DNA from: Rhizobium bangladeshense
GTDB taxonomy: Bacteria > Pseudomonadota > Alphaproteobacteria > Rhizobiales > Rhizobiaceae
Direction of reading: 5' to 3'
Assembly (NCBI RefSeq): GCF_017357245.1
Contig: NZ_CP071612.1
Span: 4,143,501-4,207,500, forward strand
DNA: 64,000 nt
Position numbers and translations under genes: made by a program. The notes under the pieces were generated by a model. It did not search any database. It saw only the letters and a program-made list of their open reading frames with translations, and had not been told where the DNA came from. Numbering within the stretch: position 1 is the first letter of the stretch; every line of letters begins with the position of its first letter. Shown in pieces: positions 54,256 to 63,789 of this stretch.

Positions 54256-54346
54256 AGCATTTCCCTCTTCTTGGAATGACGGCGATGCTCTTTAATTTTT
54301 GCGCAGTTCCAGCAGGCCGTTGTGCACTTTTGCTGGAGCTGCCTTG
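54253..54346. repeat. Rhizobial palindromic intergenic repeat, copy 2
   Basis: From TAGAGCATTTCC to GGAGCTGCC, following the same block order as copy 1: GAGCATTTCC, GGAATG, TTTTTGCGCA, GCACTTTTGCTGGA. The TAG is the sulfatase stop. Confidence 0.75.
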
Positions 54347-54348
54347 AA

Positions 54349-54846
54349 TCAACCGAGATAGTCACGCTTGCCGATCGGCGCGCCCTGGTTACGCAGGATG
54401 GCATGAGCGGTGGCGACGTGGAAGTAGAAGTTCGGTAGCGCGAAGGAGGCGACATATTCGTCGCCGGGCAGCACGGCGCCGCTCTTGCCCGGCAGAGTGA
54501 TCTGGCGACTTTCCGCGCCCTCCAGCGCCTCAGAGGAGAAGCTGGCGAGATAGGCTTCGGTCTTCGCCAGGCGCTCGCGCAGCTGTTCGATCGTCGTCTC
54601 GTTATCATCGAACTTCGGAGCGTCGGTCGCCGTCAGGCGTGCGAGCGTGAACTTGGCGCTGTCGCTGGCCCGCTGATACTGGCCTGCGAGCGGCAGCATA
54701 TCGGGCGCAAGTCGAGCGGAGACGAGGATCGCAGGGTCGATATTCTTCTCCTTCGCATAAGCTTCAGCCTTGTCGAGATATGTCTTCAGGCTGGCGAGGC
54801 CGCGCTGGAACATGGGAACGGTAAGGCGGTAGATCGAAATGGACAT
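54349..54846 (-). CDS. DUF1993 domain protein
   Basis: 165 residues: YRLTVPMFQRGLASLKTYLDKAEA, ARLAPDMLPLAGQ and the late FALPNFYFHVATAHAILRNQG define the DUF1993 family, thought to be small helical DinB-like proteins of unknown function. ATG at 54846 with GGAGA/AGGA upstream; the 47 earlier codons of the frame are not family-like. Converges with the sulfatase gene, with the repeat between. Confidence 0.85.
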   Translation of the reverse strand: MSISIYRLTVPMFQRGLASLKTYLDKAEAYAKEKNIDPAILVSARLAPDMLPLAGQYQRASDSAKFTLARLTATDAPKFDDNETTIEQLRERLAKTEAYLASFSSEALEGAESRQITLPGKSGAVLPGDEYVASFALPNFYFHVATAHAILRNQGAPIGKRDYLG

Positions 54847-55201
54847 CAGTCCTGTCTCCAAAATCTTCAAATGAGCGGCCGCGGCGGATATCGAAGGGCC
54901 TGCGGCGGTGAGCCTGTCTTCGAGCTTCCCATAGATGGATGCTGATCCCGCCTTACACAACGCCGGACGGTCAGCAATCCGATCCATCGCCCGCTGAATA
55001 TCCCATCGCCTTTAAAGAGAGACTTGACGCGGTTCCCAGAAAATGGAATAAATATTCCGCATAACAAATTTTACGGTTTGTTTGTTCCGTTTTCGGAACG
55101 CCGCGGGAGAGGCGGCGCAGCAGACTGCGGCTTCAGGGCAGATGCCTGGAGCTCCGGCGTGAGGAGGGTGCAGCCGGGCACCACTTTGTGGAGGAAGTAA
55201 A
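54847..55201. promoter_or_regulatory. Divergent regulatory region upstream of the sugar ABC operon
   Basis: 355 bases without a gene. Two inverted repeats stand out: GGAATA-AA-TATTCC at 55045-55058 and GTTCCG-TTTT-CGGAAC at 55084-55099, in an AT-rich stretch 100-160 bases before the binding-protein gene. They are candidate operators for a sugar-responsive repressor; no regulator gene is adjacent. GGAGGAAG before 55202 is the ribosome-binding site. Confidence 0.5.
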
Positions 55202-56131
55202 ATGAAAAAGTTTATCCTGGGCACCGCGATGGCGCTCGTCATGTCGACGGCGGCCCATGCGGAAACGGTTGGCGTGTCGATGGCCAAGTTCGACGACAAC
55301 TTCCTGACCGTTCTTCGCAACGGCATGACCGATTATGCGAAGACGCTTGATGGCGTTACCCTGCAGGTCGAAGACGCGCAAAACGACGTTTCCAAGCAGC
55401 AGAGCCAGATCCAGAATTTCATCGCCTCCAAGGTCGATGCAATCATCGTTAACCCCGTCGACACCGACGCCACGACCGCGATGTCGAAGCTTGCCGCCGA
55501 TGCCGGCATTCCGCTGGTTTACGTCAACCGCGAGCCGGTCAACGTCGACACACTTCCGGACAAGCAGGCTTTCGTCGCTTCCAACGAGCAGGAATCCGGC
55601 ACACTGGAAACCAAGGAAATCTGCCGCATCCTTGGCGGCAAGGGCAAAGCCGTCGTCATCATGGGCGAGCTTTCCAACCAGGCTGCGCGCATGCGTACAA
55701 AGGACATCCATGACGTCATCAAGACCGACGAGTGCAAGGGCATCGAGATCGTCGAAGAGCAGACGGCCAATTGGGATCGTACCCAGGGCGCCGACCTTAT
55801 GACCAACTGGCTCTCCAGCGGCATCGAGTTCGACGCGGTCATCTCCAACAACGACGAAATGGCAATCGGCGCCATCCAGGCGCTGAAGGCAGCGGGCAAG
55901 GATATGAGCAAGGTCGTCATCGGCGGTGTCGACGCCACCCAGGACGCGCTTGCCGCCATGCAGGCAGGCGACCTCGACGTCACCGTGTTCCAGGACGCCG
56001 CTGGCCAGGGCAAGGGCGCGCTCGATACGGCGCTCAAGATTGCCAAAGGCGAAAAGGTCGAGAAGAAGGTCTACATCCCCTTCCAGCTCGTCACGCCTGA
56101 AAACGTCAAGGACTTCGTCGCCAAGAACTGA
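55202..56131 (+). CDS. Sugar ABC transporter substrate-binding protein (ribose/inositol/rhizopine type)
   Basis: 309 residues with a signal peptide (MKKFILGTAMALVMSTAAHA). The periplasmic-binding domain (about 24-300) is of the RbsB/MocB class: NDVSKQQSQIQNFIASKVDAIIVNPVD, and ISNNDEMAIGAIQALKAAG. Inositol or rhizopine-like compounds are possible by resemblance, but the ligand is not determined. First gene of a complete three-gene transporter. Confidence 0.87.
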   Translation: MKKFILGTAMALVMSTAAHAETVGVSMAKFDDNFLTVLRNGMTDYAKTLDGVTLQVEDAQNDVSKQQSQIQNFIASKVDAIIVNPVDTDATTAMSKLAADAGIPLVYVNREPVNVDTLPDKQAFVASNEQESGTLETKEICRILGGKGKAVVIMGELSNQAARMRTKDIHDVIKTDECKGIEIVEEQTANWDRTQGADLMTNWLSSGIEFDAVISNNDEMAIGAIQALKAAGKDMSKVVIGGVDATQDALAAMQAGDLDVTVFQDAAGQGKGALDTALKIAKGEKVEKKVYIPFQLVTPENVKDFVAKN

Positions 56132-56200
56132 GGCGAGTGCCAAACAGGATGCGGGCTCTGCCCGCATCTTTTCAGCCTGTCCGTATCCGGAGGAGATGAT

Positions 56201-57742
56201 ATGGCCGTCAGTCCGACAACCATGGCAGCCGTGCGTGCGAGCGGCGCCGTTCCGAATGCGGAGTTTCTCTTGAGCGCCGAGGGCGTTCGCAAGGAGTTTC
56301 CCGGCGTCGTCGCACTCGATGACGTGCAGTTTCGGCTGAAGCGGGCTTCCGTGCATGCGCTGATGGGCGAAAACGGCGCCGGCAAATCGACATTGATGAA
56401 GATCCTCGCCGGTATCTATACGCCCGATAAAGGCGATATTCGCCTCAAAGGTGTCGAGATCCGGCTGAAATCTCCGCTCGACGCGCTGGAGAACGGCATT
56501 GCCATGATCCATCAGGAGCTGAACCTGATGCCGTTCATGACGGTTGCTGAAAACATCTGGATCCGCCGCGAACCAAAGAACCGCCTCGGCTTCGTCGATC
56601 ACGGCGTGATGCATCGTATGACCGAGGAGCTTTTTGCCCGGCTTAACATCGATATCGATCCCGATATCGAGGTCCGGTACCTGTCGGTCGCCAACCGGCA
56701 GATGGTCGAGATCGCCAAAGCAGTTTCCTATAATTCCGATGTCCTCATCATGGACGAGCCGACTTCAGCCCTGACGGAGCGCGAGGTCGAACATCTTTTC
56801 CGCATCATCCGCGACCTCAGGTCCCAGGGCATCGGCATCGTCTACATCACCCACAAGATGAACGAGCTTTTCGAGATCGCCGACGAGTTTTCCGTCTTCC
56901 GCGATGGCCGATATATCGGCACGCATGCCTCGACCGACGTCACCCGCGACGACATCATCCGCATGATGGTCGGGCGCGAGATCACGCAGATGTTTCCGAA
57001 AGAAGACGTTCCGATCGGCGAGGTGGTGCTGTCCGTCAAAGATCTCTGTCTCAGCGGCGTCTTCCGCAATGTTTCCTTCGAGGTCAGGGCCGGCGAGATT
57101 CTCGGCGTGGCCGGCCTTGTCGGCTCGGGACGATCGAACGTCGCCGAAACGCTGTTCGGTGTGACGCCGGCAAGCTCCGGGACGATCGAATTGTTCGGCA
57201 AGCCGGTGACGATTTCCTCGCCGACCGAGGCCATCCGTCACCAGATGGCATTCCTGACAGAGGACCGGAAAGACACCGGCTGCCTGCTGATCCTGGATAT
57301 TCTGGAAAACATGCAGATTGCTGTCCTTCAGGACAAATATGTCAAGGGCGGCTTCGTGCAGCAGGGAGCGCTCGAGGCGACCTGCGAAGACATGGCGAAA
57401 AGGCTGCGCGTGAAAACGCCCAATCTTTACGAGCGGGTGGAAAACCTTTCGGGCGGCAATCAGCAGAAAGTCCTGATCGGGCGCTGGCTGCTCACCCATC
57501 CGAAGATCCTGATCCTCGATGAACCGACGCGCGGCATCGACGTCGGCGCCAAGGCGGAAATCCACCGGCTGGTCACGGAAATGGCGAGAAACGGCGTGGC
57601 GGTTATCATGATCTCATCCGAAATGCCCGAGGTTCTCGGCATGAGCGACCGCATCATGGTCATGCATGAAGGACGCGTGACCGGTTTCCTCAATCGCGAT
57701 GAAGCAACGCAGATCAAGGTGATGGAGCTGGCTGCGCAGTGA
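56201..57742 (+). CDS. Sugar ABC transporter ATP-binding protein (RbsA type)
   Basis: 513 residues with two ABC domains, as in RbsA/MglA. First: Walker [23 protein letters not shown]. Second: the degenerate [12 protein letters not shown] site, [16 protein letters not shown] and [14 protein letters not shown]. It powers sugar uptake with the binding protein and permease. ATG 56201 is near GGAGGAGA. Confidence 0.9.
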   Translation: MAVSPTTMAAVRASGAVPNAEFLLSAEGVRKEFPGVVALDDVQFRLKRASVHALMGENGAGKSTLMKILAGIYTPDKGDIRLKGVEIRLKSPLDALENGIAMIHQELNLMPFMTVAENIWIRREPKNRLGFVDHGVMHRMTEELFARLNIDIDPDIEVRYLSVANRQMVEIAKAVSYNSDVLIMDEPTSALTEREVEHLFRIIRDLRSQGIGIVYITHKMNELFEIADEFSVFRDGRYIGTHASTDVTRDDIIRMMVGREITQMFPKEDVPIGEVVLSVKDLCLSGVFRNVSFEVRAGEILGVAGLVGSGRSNVAETLFGVTPASSGTIELFGKPVTISSPTEAIRHQMAFLTEDRKDTGCLLILDILENMQIAVLQDKYVKGGFVQQGALEATCEDMAKRLRVKTPNLYERVENLSGGNQQKVLIGRWLLTHPKILILDEPTRGIDVGAKAEIHRLVTEMARNGVAVIMISSEMPEVLGMSDRIMVMHEGRVTGFLNRDEATQIKVMELAAQ

Positions 57743-57776
57743 TGCGCCGCCTGCAATCGCCGAAGGGAGGTTTGAC

Positions 57777-58802
57777 ATGAGTACCAAGGCAGCAGAGGGC
57801 GCGGCGCCGCTCGCAACCCGGCAAAGGCGGCGGCGCATGCCGACTGAGCTTAGCATTTTCCTCGTGCTCGTTGGCATCGCGCTTATTTACGAAGTGCTCG
57901 GCTGGATGTTCATCGGCCAAAGCTTCCTGATGAATTCGCAGCGCCTGACAATCATGATCCTGCAGGTCTCGGTCATCGGCATTATCGCTGTCGGCGTAAC
58001 GCAGGTCATCATAACAGGCGGCATCGATCTTTCGTCGGGCTCGGTCGTCGGCATGACGGCGATGATCGCAACAAGTTTCGCCCAGTCCTCCACCTGGGGG
58101 CGGGCCGTCTTCCCCTCGCTGACCGACCTGCCGGCTGTCGTGCCCATCATGATTGGCCTGCTGATCGGGGCGACCGCCGGTCTGGCGAACGGCGCGCTCA
58201 TCGCCTACACGAAGATCCCGCCGTTCATTGCAACGCTCGGCATGTTCGTTTCGGCCAGAGGTGTTGCCAAGTGGTATACGAAGGGACAGCCGGTTTCCGG
58301 GATCACCGAACAGTTTCATTTCATTGGAACGAAAGCGTGGCCGGTCGTCGTCTTCCTCCTCGTTGCGCTGATCTTCCATATCGCACTGCGCTACACACGC
58401 TATGGAAAGTTCACCTACGCCATCGGCGCGAACCCCCAGGCCGCCCGCGTTTCCGGTATCAACATCGAAGCGCACCTCGTCAAAGTCTATGTGATCGCTG
58501 GATTGCTTGCTGGTCTCGCCGGCATCGTCACGGCGGCACGCGCGGAAACCGCGCAGGCAAGCATGGGCGTCGGATATGAGTTGGACGCGATCGCCGCAAC
58601 CGTCATCGGCGGCACCTCCCTCACCGGCGGCGTCGGGCGCATCACCGGCACCGTCATCGGCACCATCATTCTCGGCGTCATGACCTCGGGCTTCACCTTC
58701 CTCAGGATCGACGCCTATTACCAGGAGATCGTCAAGGGCTTTATCATCGTCGCGGCCGTCGTCATCGACGTCTACAGGCAGAAGAAAAGGCGCAAGCACT
58801 GA
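57777..58802 (+). CDS. Sugar ABC transporter permease (RbsC type)
   Basis: 341 residues with eight to ten helices; GGIDLSSGSVVGMTAM, NGALIAYTKIPPFIATLGMF and GGTSLTGGVGRITGTVIG are RbsC-family signatures. AGGGAGG precedes the ATG. Third gene of the sugar transporter; a terminator follows. Confidence 0.9.
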   Translation: MSTKAAEGAAPLATRQRRRRMPTELSIFLVLVGIALIYEVLGWMFIGQSFLMNSQRLTIMILQVSVIGIIAVGVTQVIITGGIDLSSGSVVGMTAMIATSFAQSSTWGRAVFPSLTDLPAVVPIMIGLLIGATAGLANGALIAYTKIPPFIATLGMFVSARGVAKWYTKGQPVSGITEQFHFIGTKAWPVVVFLLVALIFHIALRYTRYGKFTYAIGANPQAARVSGINIEAHLVKVYVIAGLLAGLAGIVTAARAETAQASMGVGYELDAIAATVIGGTSLTGGVGRITGTVIGTIILGVMTSGFTFLRIDAYYQEIVKGFIIVAAVVIDVYRQKKRRKH

Positions 58803-58828
58803 TCTCAGGCAGCGCGAACCGATTATTT

Positions 58829-58852
58829 GCGGGGGCTTCGGCCCCCGTTTCC
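58829..58852 (+). terminator. Rho-independent terminator after the sugar ABC operon
   Basis: CGGGGGC/GCCCCCG stem (58830-58847) with TTCG loop, followed by TTT. Twenty-eight bases after the permease stop. Confidence 0.75.
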
Positions 58853-58969
58853 ATTTGCGGCGAAGCTCTTGGAGGCGACGACAGATTTTTTAAAAAAGGG
58901 ATGGCGAATCCCGCCAGCTTTTCTATTCTGCCACGCCATACGCCCGCCTCGGGCAGCGCAGGAAGACAG

Positions 58970-60028
58970 ATGCAATTCGTATTCGACGGTCACAACGACG
59001 TTCTCCTCCGGCTCTGGACACATTCAAAAGACGGCAGCGACCCGATCGCGGAATTCGCAGACGGAACGACGACCGGCCATATCGATGCGCGTCGCGCCAG
59101 GGAAGGAGGCCTCTCAGGCGGCCTCTGCGCCATCTACATTCCCTCGGGCGATCTTGTCTTCGCCGATCCGGATGCCGATGGCCGCTACATCACGCCGATG
59201 GCGGCTCCTCTCGATCCGCTGCCGTCGCTTGCCATCGCCACCGAAATGGCGGCGATCGCCCTGCGGCTCGACCAGGCAGGCGCCTGGCGGCTCTGCCGTA
59301 CGGTTAAGGACATCCGCGGCGCCATGCAGGACGGCATCTTTGCCGCCGTCATGCATATGGAAGGCTGTGAGGCGATTGGCCCCGACCTTTCGGCGCTCGA
59401 TGTATTCTATGCAGCGGGGCTGCGATCGCTCGGGCCGGTCTGGAGCCGGCACAATGTCTTCGGTTACGGCGTGCCCTTCGCCTTCCCGATGTCGCCAGAC
59501 ACAGCCCCCGGCCTGACCGATGCCGGCTTCGCGCTCGTCAGGGAATGCAATCGCCTCGGCATCCTGATCGACCTTGCCCATATCACCGAGAAGGGTTTCT
59601 GGGACGTGGCGAAAACGACGGACCAGCCGCTGGTCGCCAGCCATTCCAACGCCCACGCGCTGACGCCGGTCGCGCGCAACCTGACGGACAGGCAGCTCGA
59701 CGCGATCCGTGAAAGCCGCGGGCTCGTCGGGATCAATTATGCGACGGCCATGCTGCGTGACGACGGCCGCTCGGACAGCGATACGCCGCTTTCCGATGTC
59801 GTCCGTCACATCGACTATCTGGTGAATCGCATCGGCATCGAATGTGTGGCGCTCGGATCGGACTTCGACGGCGCCACCATTCCCGAGGAAATCGGCGATG
59901 CGTCCGGCAATCAGAAGCTGATTGCCGCTCTCCGGGAGGTTGGATATGGTGAAGCCGACCTGACGAAACTTGCCCGTGAAAATTGGCTTCGTATTCTGGC
60001 GCAAGCGTGGCGGGAGGGCCGCGCCTAA
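58970..60028 (+). CDS. Membrane dipeptidase (peptidase M19)
   Basis: 352 residues, the renal-dipeptidase family: FDGHNDVLLRLW with metal ligands His/Asp, a Glu in HMEGCEAIGPDLS, then LIDLAHITEKGFWDVA, ASHSNAHALTP and LGSDFDGATIPEEIGD. It splits dipeptides, including D-containing ones. ATG at 58970 with AGGAAGA upstream. It precedes a peptide ABC operon, with which it probably works. Confidence 0.9.
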   Translation: MQFVFDGHNDVLLRLWTHSKDGSDPIAEFADGTTTGHIDARRAREGGLSGGLCAIYIPSGDLVFADPDADGRYITPMAAPLDPLPSLAIATEMAAIALRLDQAGAWRLCRTVKDIRGAMQDGIFAAVMHMEGCEAIGPDLSALDVFYAAGLRSLGPVWSRHNVFGYGVPFAFPMSPDTAPGLTDAGFALVRECNRLGILIDLAHITEKGFWDVAKTTDQPLVASHSNAHALTPVARNLTDRQLDAIRESRGLVGINYATAMLRDDGRSDSDTPLSDVVRHIDYLVNRIGIECVALGSDFDGATIPEEIGDASGNQKLIAALREVGYGEADLTKLARENWLRILAQAWREGRA

Positions 60029-60127
60029 AGCGCCGCGCACCTCTGGACGCTCTGGAAACGGACAATAGTTTTCACGGGAAATGACTAAAAAAAGCTTCGT
60101 AATCGATCAAGAACAGGGGAACAAACT

Positions 60128-61771
60128 ATGATGATCGCCAAGCTCAGCCGCAATTTCCGCCTGCTTTCCGCAGGAGCCGCCCTTTCACTCCTGATGATGA
60201 CGGCACCTGCCGCCTTTGCCGAAACGCCCAAGGATACGCTGGTCCAGGGTTTTGCCATCGACGACATCATCACCATGGATCCGGGCGAAGCCTTCGAACT
60301 GTCGACGGCCGAGATTACCAGCAACAGTTACAGCCTTCTTGTCCGTCTTGATCTCGCCGACACATCCAAGGTGAAAGGCGATCTTGCCGAAAGCTGGAGC
60401 GTTTCCGATGACGGCCTCACCTATACGTTCAAGCTGAAGCCCGGCCTGAAATTCGCCTCCGGAAATCCGATCACCGCCGAAGACGTCGCCTGGTCCTTCG
60501 AACGCGCCGTCAAGCTCGACAAGAGCCCGGCCTTTATCCTTACCCAGTTCGGCCTGACCGGCGACAATGTCACCGAGAAGGCCAAGGCGGCCGACGCCAA
60601 TACCTTCGTCTTCACCGTGGACAAGGCCTATGCGCCGAGCTTCGTGCTCAATTGCCTGACTGCGACCGTCGCTTCCGTCCTCGACAAGAAGCTCGTGATG
60701 GAACATGTGAAGGCGGTGACGCCGGATGCCGAGCACAAATACGACAATGACTTCGGCAATGAGTGGCTGAAGACCGGTTATGCCGGCTCCGGGGCCTATA
60801 AGCTGCGCGAATGGAGAGCCAACGAAGTCGTCGTGCTGGAGCGCAATGACAATTATTACGGTGACAAGGCCAAGCTCAATCGCGTCATCTACCGCTATAT
60901 GAAGGAAAGTTCGGCGCAGCGGCTGGCGCTTGAAGCCGGTGATATCGACATTGCCCGCAATCTCGAGCCGGGCGACATCGATGCCGTTTCCAAGCATGCC
61001 GATCTCGCAACGACCAGCGCGCCCAAGGGCACGATCTACTATGTCAGCCTGAACAACAAGAATGAGAACCTGAAGAAGCCCGAGGTCCAGGAGGCTTTCA
61101 AGTACCTGGTCGACTATGATGCGATCGGCGCAACCCTGATCAAGGGCATCGGCGAGGTCCACCAGACCTTCCTGCCGAAGGGCCAGCTGGGCGCACTCGA
61201 CGAAAACCCCTACAAGCTCGACGTCGCCAAGGCCAAGGAACTGCTGGCCAAGGCGGGCGTCCCCGACGGCTTTTCGGTGACCATGGACGTGCGCAACACG
61301 CAGCCGGTGACCGGTATCGCTGAATCCATGCAGCAGACGCTGGCGCAGGCCGGCGTCAAGCTCGAAATCATCCCTGGCGACGGCAAGCAGACGCTCACCA
61401 AATATCGCGCCCGCACTCATGACATGTATATCGGCCAGTGGGGCTCGGATTATTTCGATCCGAATTCCAACGCCGATACTTTCACCAGCAATCCGGATAA
61501 TTCCGATGCCGGCACGGTGAAGACGCTCGCCTGGCGCAACACCTGGGAGACGCCGGAGCTCGACAAGATAGCCAAGGCCGCGCTTCTCGAACGTGACAAC
61601 GCCAAGCGGGCGGCAATGTACGAGGATATCCAGAAGAAGTTCCTCGCCAACAGCCCCTTCGTCATCATCTTCCAGCAGACCGAGGTGGCGGGCTATCGGA
61701 AGAATCTGAAGGAATTCAAGCTGGGTCCGAGCTTCGACACCAATTTCGTCGGCCCGATCGCCAAGGAATAA
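60128..61771 (+). CDS. Peptide/nickel-type ABC transporter substrate-binding protein
   Basis: 547 residues with an N-terminal signal peptide ending APAAFAE and the SBP_bac_5 fold: LAESWSVSDDGLTYTFKLKPGLKFASG, NPITAEDVAWSFERAV, and DYDAIGATLIKG. It binds peptides or similar solutes. Two ATGs (60128, 60131) start it; I keep the first. Follows the dipeptidase by 99 bases and leads the permease genes. Confidence 0.9.
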   Translation: MMIAKLSRNFRLLSAGAALSLLMMTAPAAFAETPKDTLVQGFAIDDIITMDPGEAFELSTAEITSNSYSLLVRLDLADTSKVKGDLAESWSVSDDGLTYTFKLKPGLKFASGNPITAEDVAWSFERAVKLDKSPAFILTQFGLTGDNVTEKAKAADANTFVFTVDKAYAPSFVLNCLTATVASVLDKKLVMEHVKAVTPDAEHKYDNDFGNEWLKTGYAGSGAYKLREWRANEVVVLERNDNYYGDKAKLNRVIYRYMKESSAQRLALEAGDIDIARNLEPGDIDAVSKHADLATTSAPKGTIYYVSLNNKNENLKKPEVQEAFKYLVDYDAIGATLIKGIGEVHQTFLPKGQLGALDENPYKLDVAKAKELLAKAGVPDGFSVTMDVRNTQPVTGIAESMQQTLAQAGVKLEIIPGDGKQTLTKYRARTHDMYIGQWGSDYFDPNSNADTFTSNPDNSDAGTVKTLAWRNTWETPELDKIAKAALLERDNAKRAAMYEDIQKKFLANSPFVIIFQQTEVAGYRKNLKEFKLGPSFDTNFVGPIAKE

Positions 61772-61789
61772 TCCGGCGGGATTAACGGC

Positions 61790-62857
61790 GTGAGCACCAT
61801 CGAAACCACACGGGAGGCGCGGCCCCGCAAGGGCCGCGCCGGCCCCTTCGCTAAGGCTTTGGGGCGGTTCCTGTTCGCCGCCGCCACCACCTATCTCGGC
61901 CTGCTGGCCGTCACCTTCTTCATCGGCCGCGTCGTGCCGATCGATCCCGTGCTCGCCATCCTCGGCGACCGCGCTCCTACCCACGTCGTCGAGCGGGTGC
62001 GACAGGAGATGGGTTTCAACCTGCCGCTCTATCAGCAGTTCTACATTTATATCAAAGGCATCCTGTCCGGCGACTTCGGCAACTCGGTGCTGACGACCAA
62101 TCCTGTCATGGTCGACATCCGCCGGGTCATGCCGGCGACGATCGAGCTCGCGACGTTGGGAACGCTGATCGGCGCCTGCGTCGGCGTGCCGCTCGGCGTT
62201 CTCGCTGCGGTGCGCCGCGGCAGCATCGCTGACCAGATCGTGCGCGTCATCGGCCTGATCGGTTATTCCGTGCCGATCTTCTGGCTGGCACTGATCTCGC
62301 TCGTCATCTTCTATGCGCAGCTGCGCTGGGTGGCCTTTCCCGGCCGCATCGACATCGTCTTCGAATATACCTTCACGCCGATCACCGGCTTCTATCTTCT
62401 GGACAGCGCCTGGCAGGGGCAATGGGATGTCTTCTATGACGTCTTCCGCCACATCATCTTGCCCGCTTCGCTGCTCGGCTATTTCTCGCTCGCCTATATC
62501 AGCCGCATGACCCGCAGCTTCATGCTGAACGAGCTTTCCCAGGAATATATCGTCGCTGCGCGGGCCAAGGGGCTTTCGGAAACGCGGGTGATCTGGGGCC
62601 ACGCGCTGCGCAATGCCGCCGTGCCGCTCGTCACCGTCATCGCGCTTTCCTATGCCGGGCTGCTCGAAGGATCGGTACTGACCGAAACAGTCTTTTCCTG
62701 GCCGGGTATCGGGCTCTACATCACCAATTCGCTGCAGAACGCCGATATGAACGCCGTGCTCGGCGGCACGATCGTCATCGGGACGATCTTCATCGGCATC
62801 AACCTTCTGTCCGATCTTCTCTACCGGACGCTCGATCCGAGGACGCGAACCCGATGA
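61790..62857 (+). CDS. Peptide ABC transporter permease (DppB type)
   Basis: 355 residues, about six helices, DppB-family blocks: PLYQQFYIYIKGILSGDFGNS, the loop EYIVAARAKGLSETRVIWGHALRNAAVPL, and SVLTETVFSWPGIGLYI. GTG start at 61790 with GGCGGGA upstream. Its stop overlaps the next permease start (ATGA). Confidence 0.9.
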   Translation: MSTIETTREARPRKGRAGPFAKALGRFLFAAATTYLGLLAVTFFIGRVVPIDPVLAILGDRAPTHVVERVRQEMGFNLPLYQQFYIYIKGILSGDFGNSVLTTNPVMVDIRRVMPATIELATLGTLIGACVGVPLGVLAAVRRGSIADQIVRVIGLIGYSVPIFWLALISLVIFYAQLRWVAFPGRIDIVFEYTFTPITGFYLLDSAWQGQWDVFYDVFRHIILPASLLGYFSLAYISRMTRSFMLNELSQEYIVAARAKGLSETRVIWGHALRNAAVPLVTVIALSYAGLLEGSVLTETVFSWPGIGLYITNSLQNADMNAVLGGTIVIGTIFIGINLLSDLLYRTLDPRTRTR

Positions 62858-63789
62858 CGGCTCCTGCCAGCCCCTCTCCTGCGATGAGCCGCCGCGAATG
62901 GCTGCTTTCCGACCGGCCGCAATCGCGCAGGCAGGCCCGTCTCGGCCGCGCTTACGTCACCTGGCGGCAGTTCACGGCCAACAGGCTCGCCGTCGTCGGC
63001 CTGCTGATCATCATCGCCCTGCTCCTCGTCGCCGCTTTCGCGGATCTCCTCGCCACGCACAACCCCATCGTCGGCGACCTCCGCAATGCCCGCCTGCTGC
63101 CACCGGGAACGAGCGGCTACCTGCTCGGCACGGATGATCAGGGCCGCGACATCTATTCACGGCTGATCTACGGATCGCGATTGACCCTGTTCGTCGTCGT
63201 GCTCGTCGCCATCATCTCCGCGCCGATCGGGCTGATCGTCGGCACGGTCTCCGGTTATGCCGGAGGCTGGGTGGATGCGACGCTGATGCGCATCACCGAT
63301 ATCTTTCTTGCCTTTCCTAAGCTGGTGCTGGCGCTCGCCTTCGTCGCCGCTCTCGGGCCCGGCATCCAGAATGCGGTCATCGCCATCGCCATCACCTCCT
63401 GGCCCCCCTATGCCCGCATCGCGCGCGCCGAGACGCTGACGGTCCGGCGTTCCGATTATATTTCAGCCGTGAAGCTGATGGGCGCTTCGCCGTTCCGCAT
63501 CATCGTGCGCCATGTCATGCCGCTCTGCATATCCTCGCTGATCGTGCGCGTGACGCTCGATATGGCAGGCATCATCCTGACGGCGGCCGGTCTCGGCTTC
63601 CTCGGGCTCGGGGCACAGCCGCCGCTGCCGGAATGGGGCGCGATGATCGCCTCAGGCCGGCGCTTCATTCTGGATCAGTGGTGGGTGGCGGCCATGCCCG
63701 GCATCGCCATCCTCATCGTCAGCCTCGGCTTCAATCTCCTCGGCGACGGCCTGCGCGACGCGCTCGATCCGAAGGAGAGCGGTCAATGA
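62854..63789 (+). CDS. Peptide ABC transporter permease (DppC type)
   Basis: 311 residues, one N-terminal helix then five more; HNPIVGDLRNARLLPPGTSGY, LLGTDDQGRDIYSRLIYGSR and the EAA-like loop SAVKLMGASPFRIIVRHVMP. Forms the peptide channel with DppB-type partner. Overlaps the genes on both sides by four bases (ATGA). Confidence 0.9.
   Translation: MTAPASPSPAMSRREWLLSDRPQSRRQARLGRAYVTWRQFTANRLAVVGLLIIIALLLVAAFADLLATHNPIVGDLRNARLLPPGTSGYLLGTDDQGRDIYSRLIYGSRLTLFVVVLVAIISAPIGLIVGTVSGYAGGWVDATLMRITDIFLAFPKLVLALAFVAALGPGIQNAVIAIAITSWPPYARIARAETLTVRRSDYISAVKLMGASPFRIIVRHVMPLCISSLIVRVTLDMAGIILTAAGLGFLGLGAQPPLPEWGAMIASGRRFILDQWWVAAMPGIAILIVSLGFNLLGDGLRDALDPKESGQ

Noticed and set aside
55133..56614. 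493-residue leftward open frame
   Set aside because: Antisense to the sugar-binding protein and ATPase genes.
60185..62602. 805-residue leftward open frame
   Set aside because: It is antisense to the peptide-binding protein and permease genes; GC-rich codon bias opens this frame and it has no family-like sequence.
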